Below, piece by piece: positions 6,751 to 7,728 of a stretch of 7,728 nucleotides of DNA. The notes beneath the pieces are model-generated. The model worked only from the letters and a program-made list of their open reading frames with translations, ran no database searches and was not told the DNA's origin. Where the stretch lies: the NCBI GenBank assembly GCA_903845315.1, contig CAIMWY010000414.1, positions 1 through 7,728 on the forward strand, written 5' to 3'. The position numbers and the translations under genes are program-made. Position 1 is the stretch's first letter; each line of letters begins with the position of its first letter. Source of the stretch: an uncultured Burkholderiales bacterium. GTDB lineage: Bacteria; Pseudomonadota; Gammaproteobacteria; Burkholderiales; Burkholderiaceae.

Positions 6751-7728
6751 ATTTGAGCCAGACGAACCAGGTCATCAGCACGAACACGCCCAGGATCATC
6801 GCCAAGGCGTAGTGGTAGAGGTAGCCAGTCTGAATGCCACGGGTCACCGACGACACCCAGCCCACCAGTTTCCAAGACCCGTTGACGATCCCGCCATCGA
6901 TGATGGCTTGATCGCCCCCCTTCCACAGGCCTGTGCCCAAAGCGCGTGCGCCACGGGCCAAGATGTTTTCGTTGAACCAGTCCATGTAGTACTTGTTGTC
7001 CAACAAGGTGTAGATGGGTTGGCACACGCGTTTGATCGCAGCGGGCACGGCAGGATTGACCATGTACATGTAGTACGAACTGGCCACGCCGGCCAAGGCC
7101 AACCAAAATGGCAGTGAGCTGAAGGCATGCAAGGCCATGGCCACGGCACCGTGGTATTCATGGGCCAGTTCATGCATGGCATGGTGTTTGTCTGCATCGA
7201 TGAAGATGGCGTCTTTGAAGAACTCGCCGTAGAGCATCGGGTCGATGGTGAGGTAGCCAATCACCACCGAAGGAATGGCCAACAACAGCAAGGGCACGGT
7301 CACCACCCAAGGCGATTCGTGCGGGCTGTGGTCATGGCCATGGTCATCGTGGTGCTCGTCGTGTGCAGGGTGTGCGTCGGGGTTTTGGTCATAGCGCTCT
7401 TCGCCATGGAACACCAAGAAGTACATGCGGAAGGAATAGAAGGCGGTGACAAACACACCCGCCAACACGGCAAAGTGCGCAAAGCCCGCGCCGGGCAGAT
7501 GGCTTGCAGCCACGGCTTCGATGATGCTGTCTTTGGAGTAAAAGCCGGCAAAGAACGGCGTACCGATCAAGGCCAAGGAGCCCAACAAGGAGGTGATCCA
7601 GGTGATGGGCATGTACTTGCGCACGCCACCCATCCAACGGATGTCTTGGTTGTGGTGCATGCCCATGATGACCGAGCCGGCGCCCAAGAACAACAAGGCT
7701 TTGAAGAAGGCGTGGGTCATCAGGTGGA
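6749..7728 (-). CDS. nuoL: NADH-quinone oxidoreductase subunit L, 3' part (5' end beyond window)
   Basis: NuoL is the distal antiporter-like subunit of complex I, carrying a proton channel and the long lateral helix that spans the other antiporter-like subunits. The window holds the C-terminal 325 residues or so, roughly half of a protein of about 660 residues; the start lies off the right edge. Numbering from the Met at 7720, HLMTHAFFKALLFLGAGSV contains the His3 and Lys7 of the central proton path (E. coli H338, K342), and FFAGFYSKDSII has Lys63-Asp64 (E. coli K399-D400). A hydrophilic loop at residues 117-134 has 8 His in 18 positions, and a second cluster, HHAMHELAHEYH, lies at 179-190. 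Further hydrophobic segments follow, then DNKYYMDWFNENI, typical of the NuoL C-terminal region before the lateral helix and last membrane helix, ending MTWFVWLK. The TAA stop runs into the nuoM SD. Confidence 0.97.
   Translation of the reverse strand, partial: HLMTHAFFKALLFLGAGSVIMGMHHNQDIRWMGGVRKYMPITWITSLLGSLALIGTPFFAGFYSKDSIIEAVAASHLPGAGFAHFAVLAGVFVTAFYSFRMYFLVFHGEERYDQNPDAHPAHDEHHDDHGHDHSPHESPWVVTVPLLLLAIPSVVIGYLTIDPMLYGEFFKDAIFIDADKHHAMHELAHEYHGAVAMALHAFSSLPFWLALAGVASSYYMYMVNPAVPAAIKRVCQPIYTLLDNKYYMDWFNENILARGARALGTGLWKGGDQAIIDGGIVNGSWKLVGWVSSVTRGIQTGYLYHYALAMILGVFVLMTWFVWLK

Overview
This looks like ordinary chromosomal housekeeping DNA from a Gram-negative proteobacterium, most likely a betaproteobacterium of the Burkholderiales (Comamonadaceae-like). 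The assignment rests on three points. MutL carries the endonuclease-type C-terminus typical of bacteria without MutH. The end of a nuo operon is followed directly by a NUDIX hydrolase gene and a DUF1178 gene, an arrangement I remember from Burkholderiales. The DNA is GC-rich by eye, with proteobacterial-looking protein sequences throughout. The taxon is an inference from protein flavour; no 16S or other marker is present.

Layout. The left third lies on the + strand: the 3' part of mutL (mismatch repair, cut by the left edge), then miaA (tRNA A37 dimethylallyltransferase), whose ATG overlaps the mutL stop by one base. The rest lies on the - strand and reads from the right edge toward the middle: the 3' half of nuoL (cut by the right edge), complete nuoM, complete nuoN, a NUDIX (ADP-ribose pyrophosphatase-like) gene, and a DUF1178 zinc-ribbon-like gene. 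The two gene groups converge, and miaA and the DUF1178 gene overlap tail-to-tail by 20 bp.

How the genes work together. nuoL, nuoM and nuoN encode the three antiporter-like, proton-pumping membrane subunits of respiratory complex I (NADH:quinone oxidoreductase) and form the distal end of a nuo operon whose other genes lie outside the window. The NUDIX and DUF1178 genes are packed so tightly behind nuoN (3 bp and 7 bp gaps) that they are probably co-transcribed with it. mutL-miaA is a separate operon joining mismatch repair to tRNA modification, a common pairing in proteobacteria.

Coding sequence covers essentially the whole window. No intergenic gap exceeds 13 bp, and I see no RNA gene, mobile element, CRISPR array, recognisable promoter or intrinsic terminator. 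I found no new system. The points worth a second look are small: the in-frame nuoN-TAG-NUDIX junction, the histidine-rich loops of NuoL, the terminator-free convergent overlap, and the conserved but unexplained DUF1178 protein.
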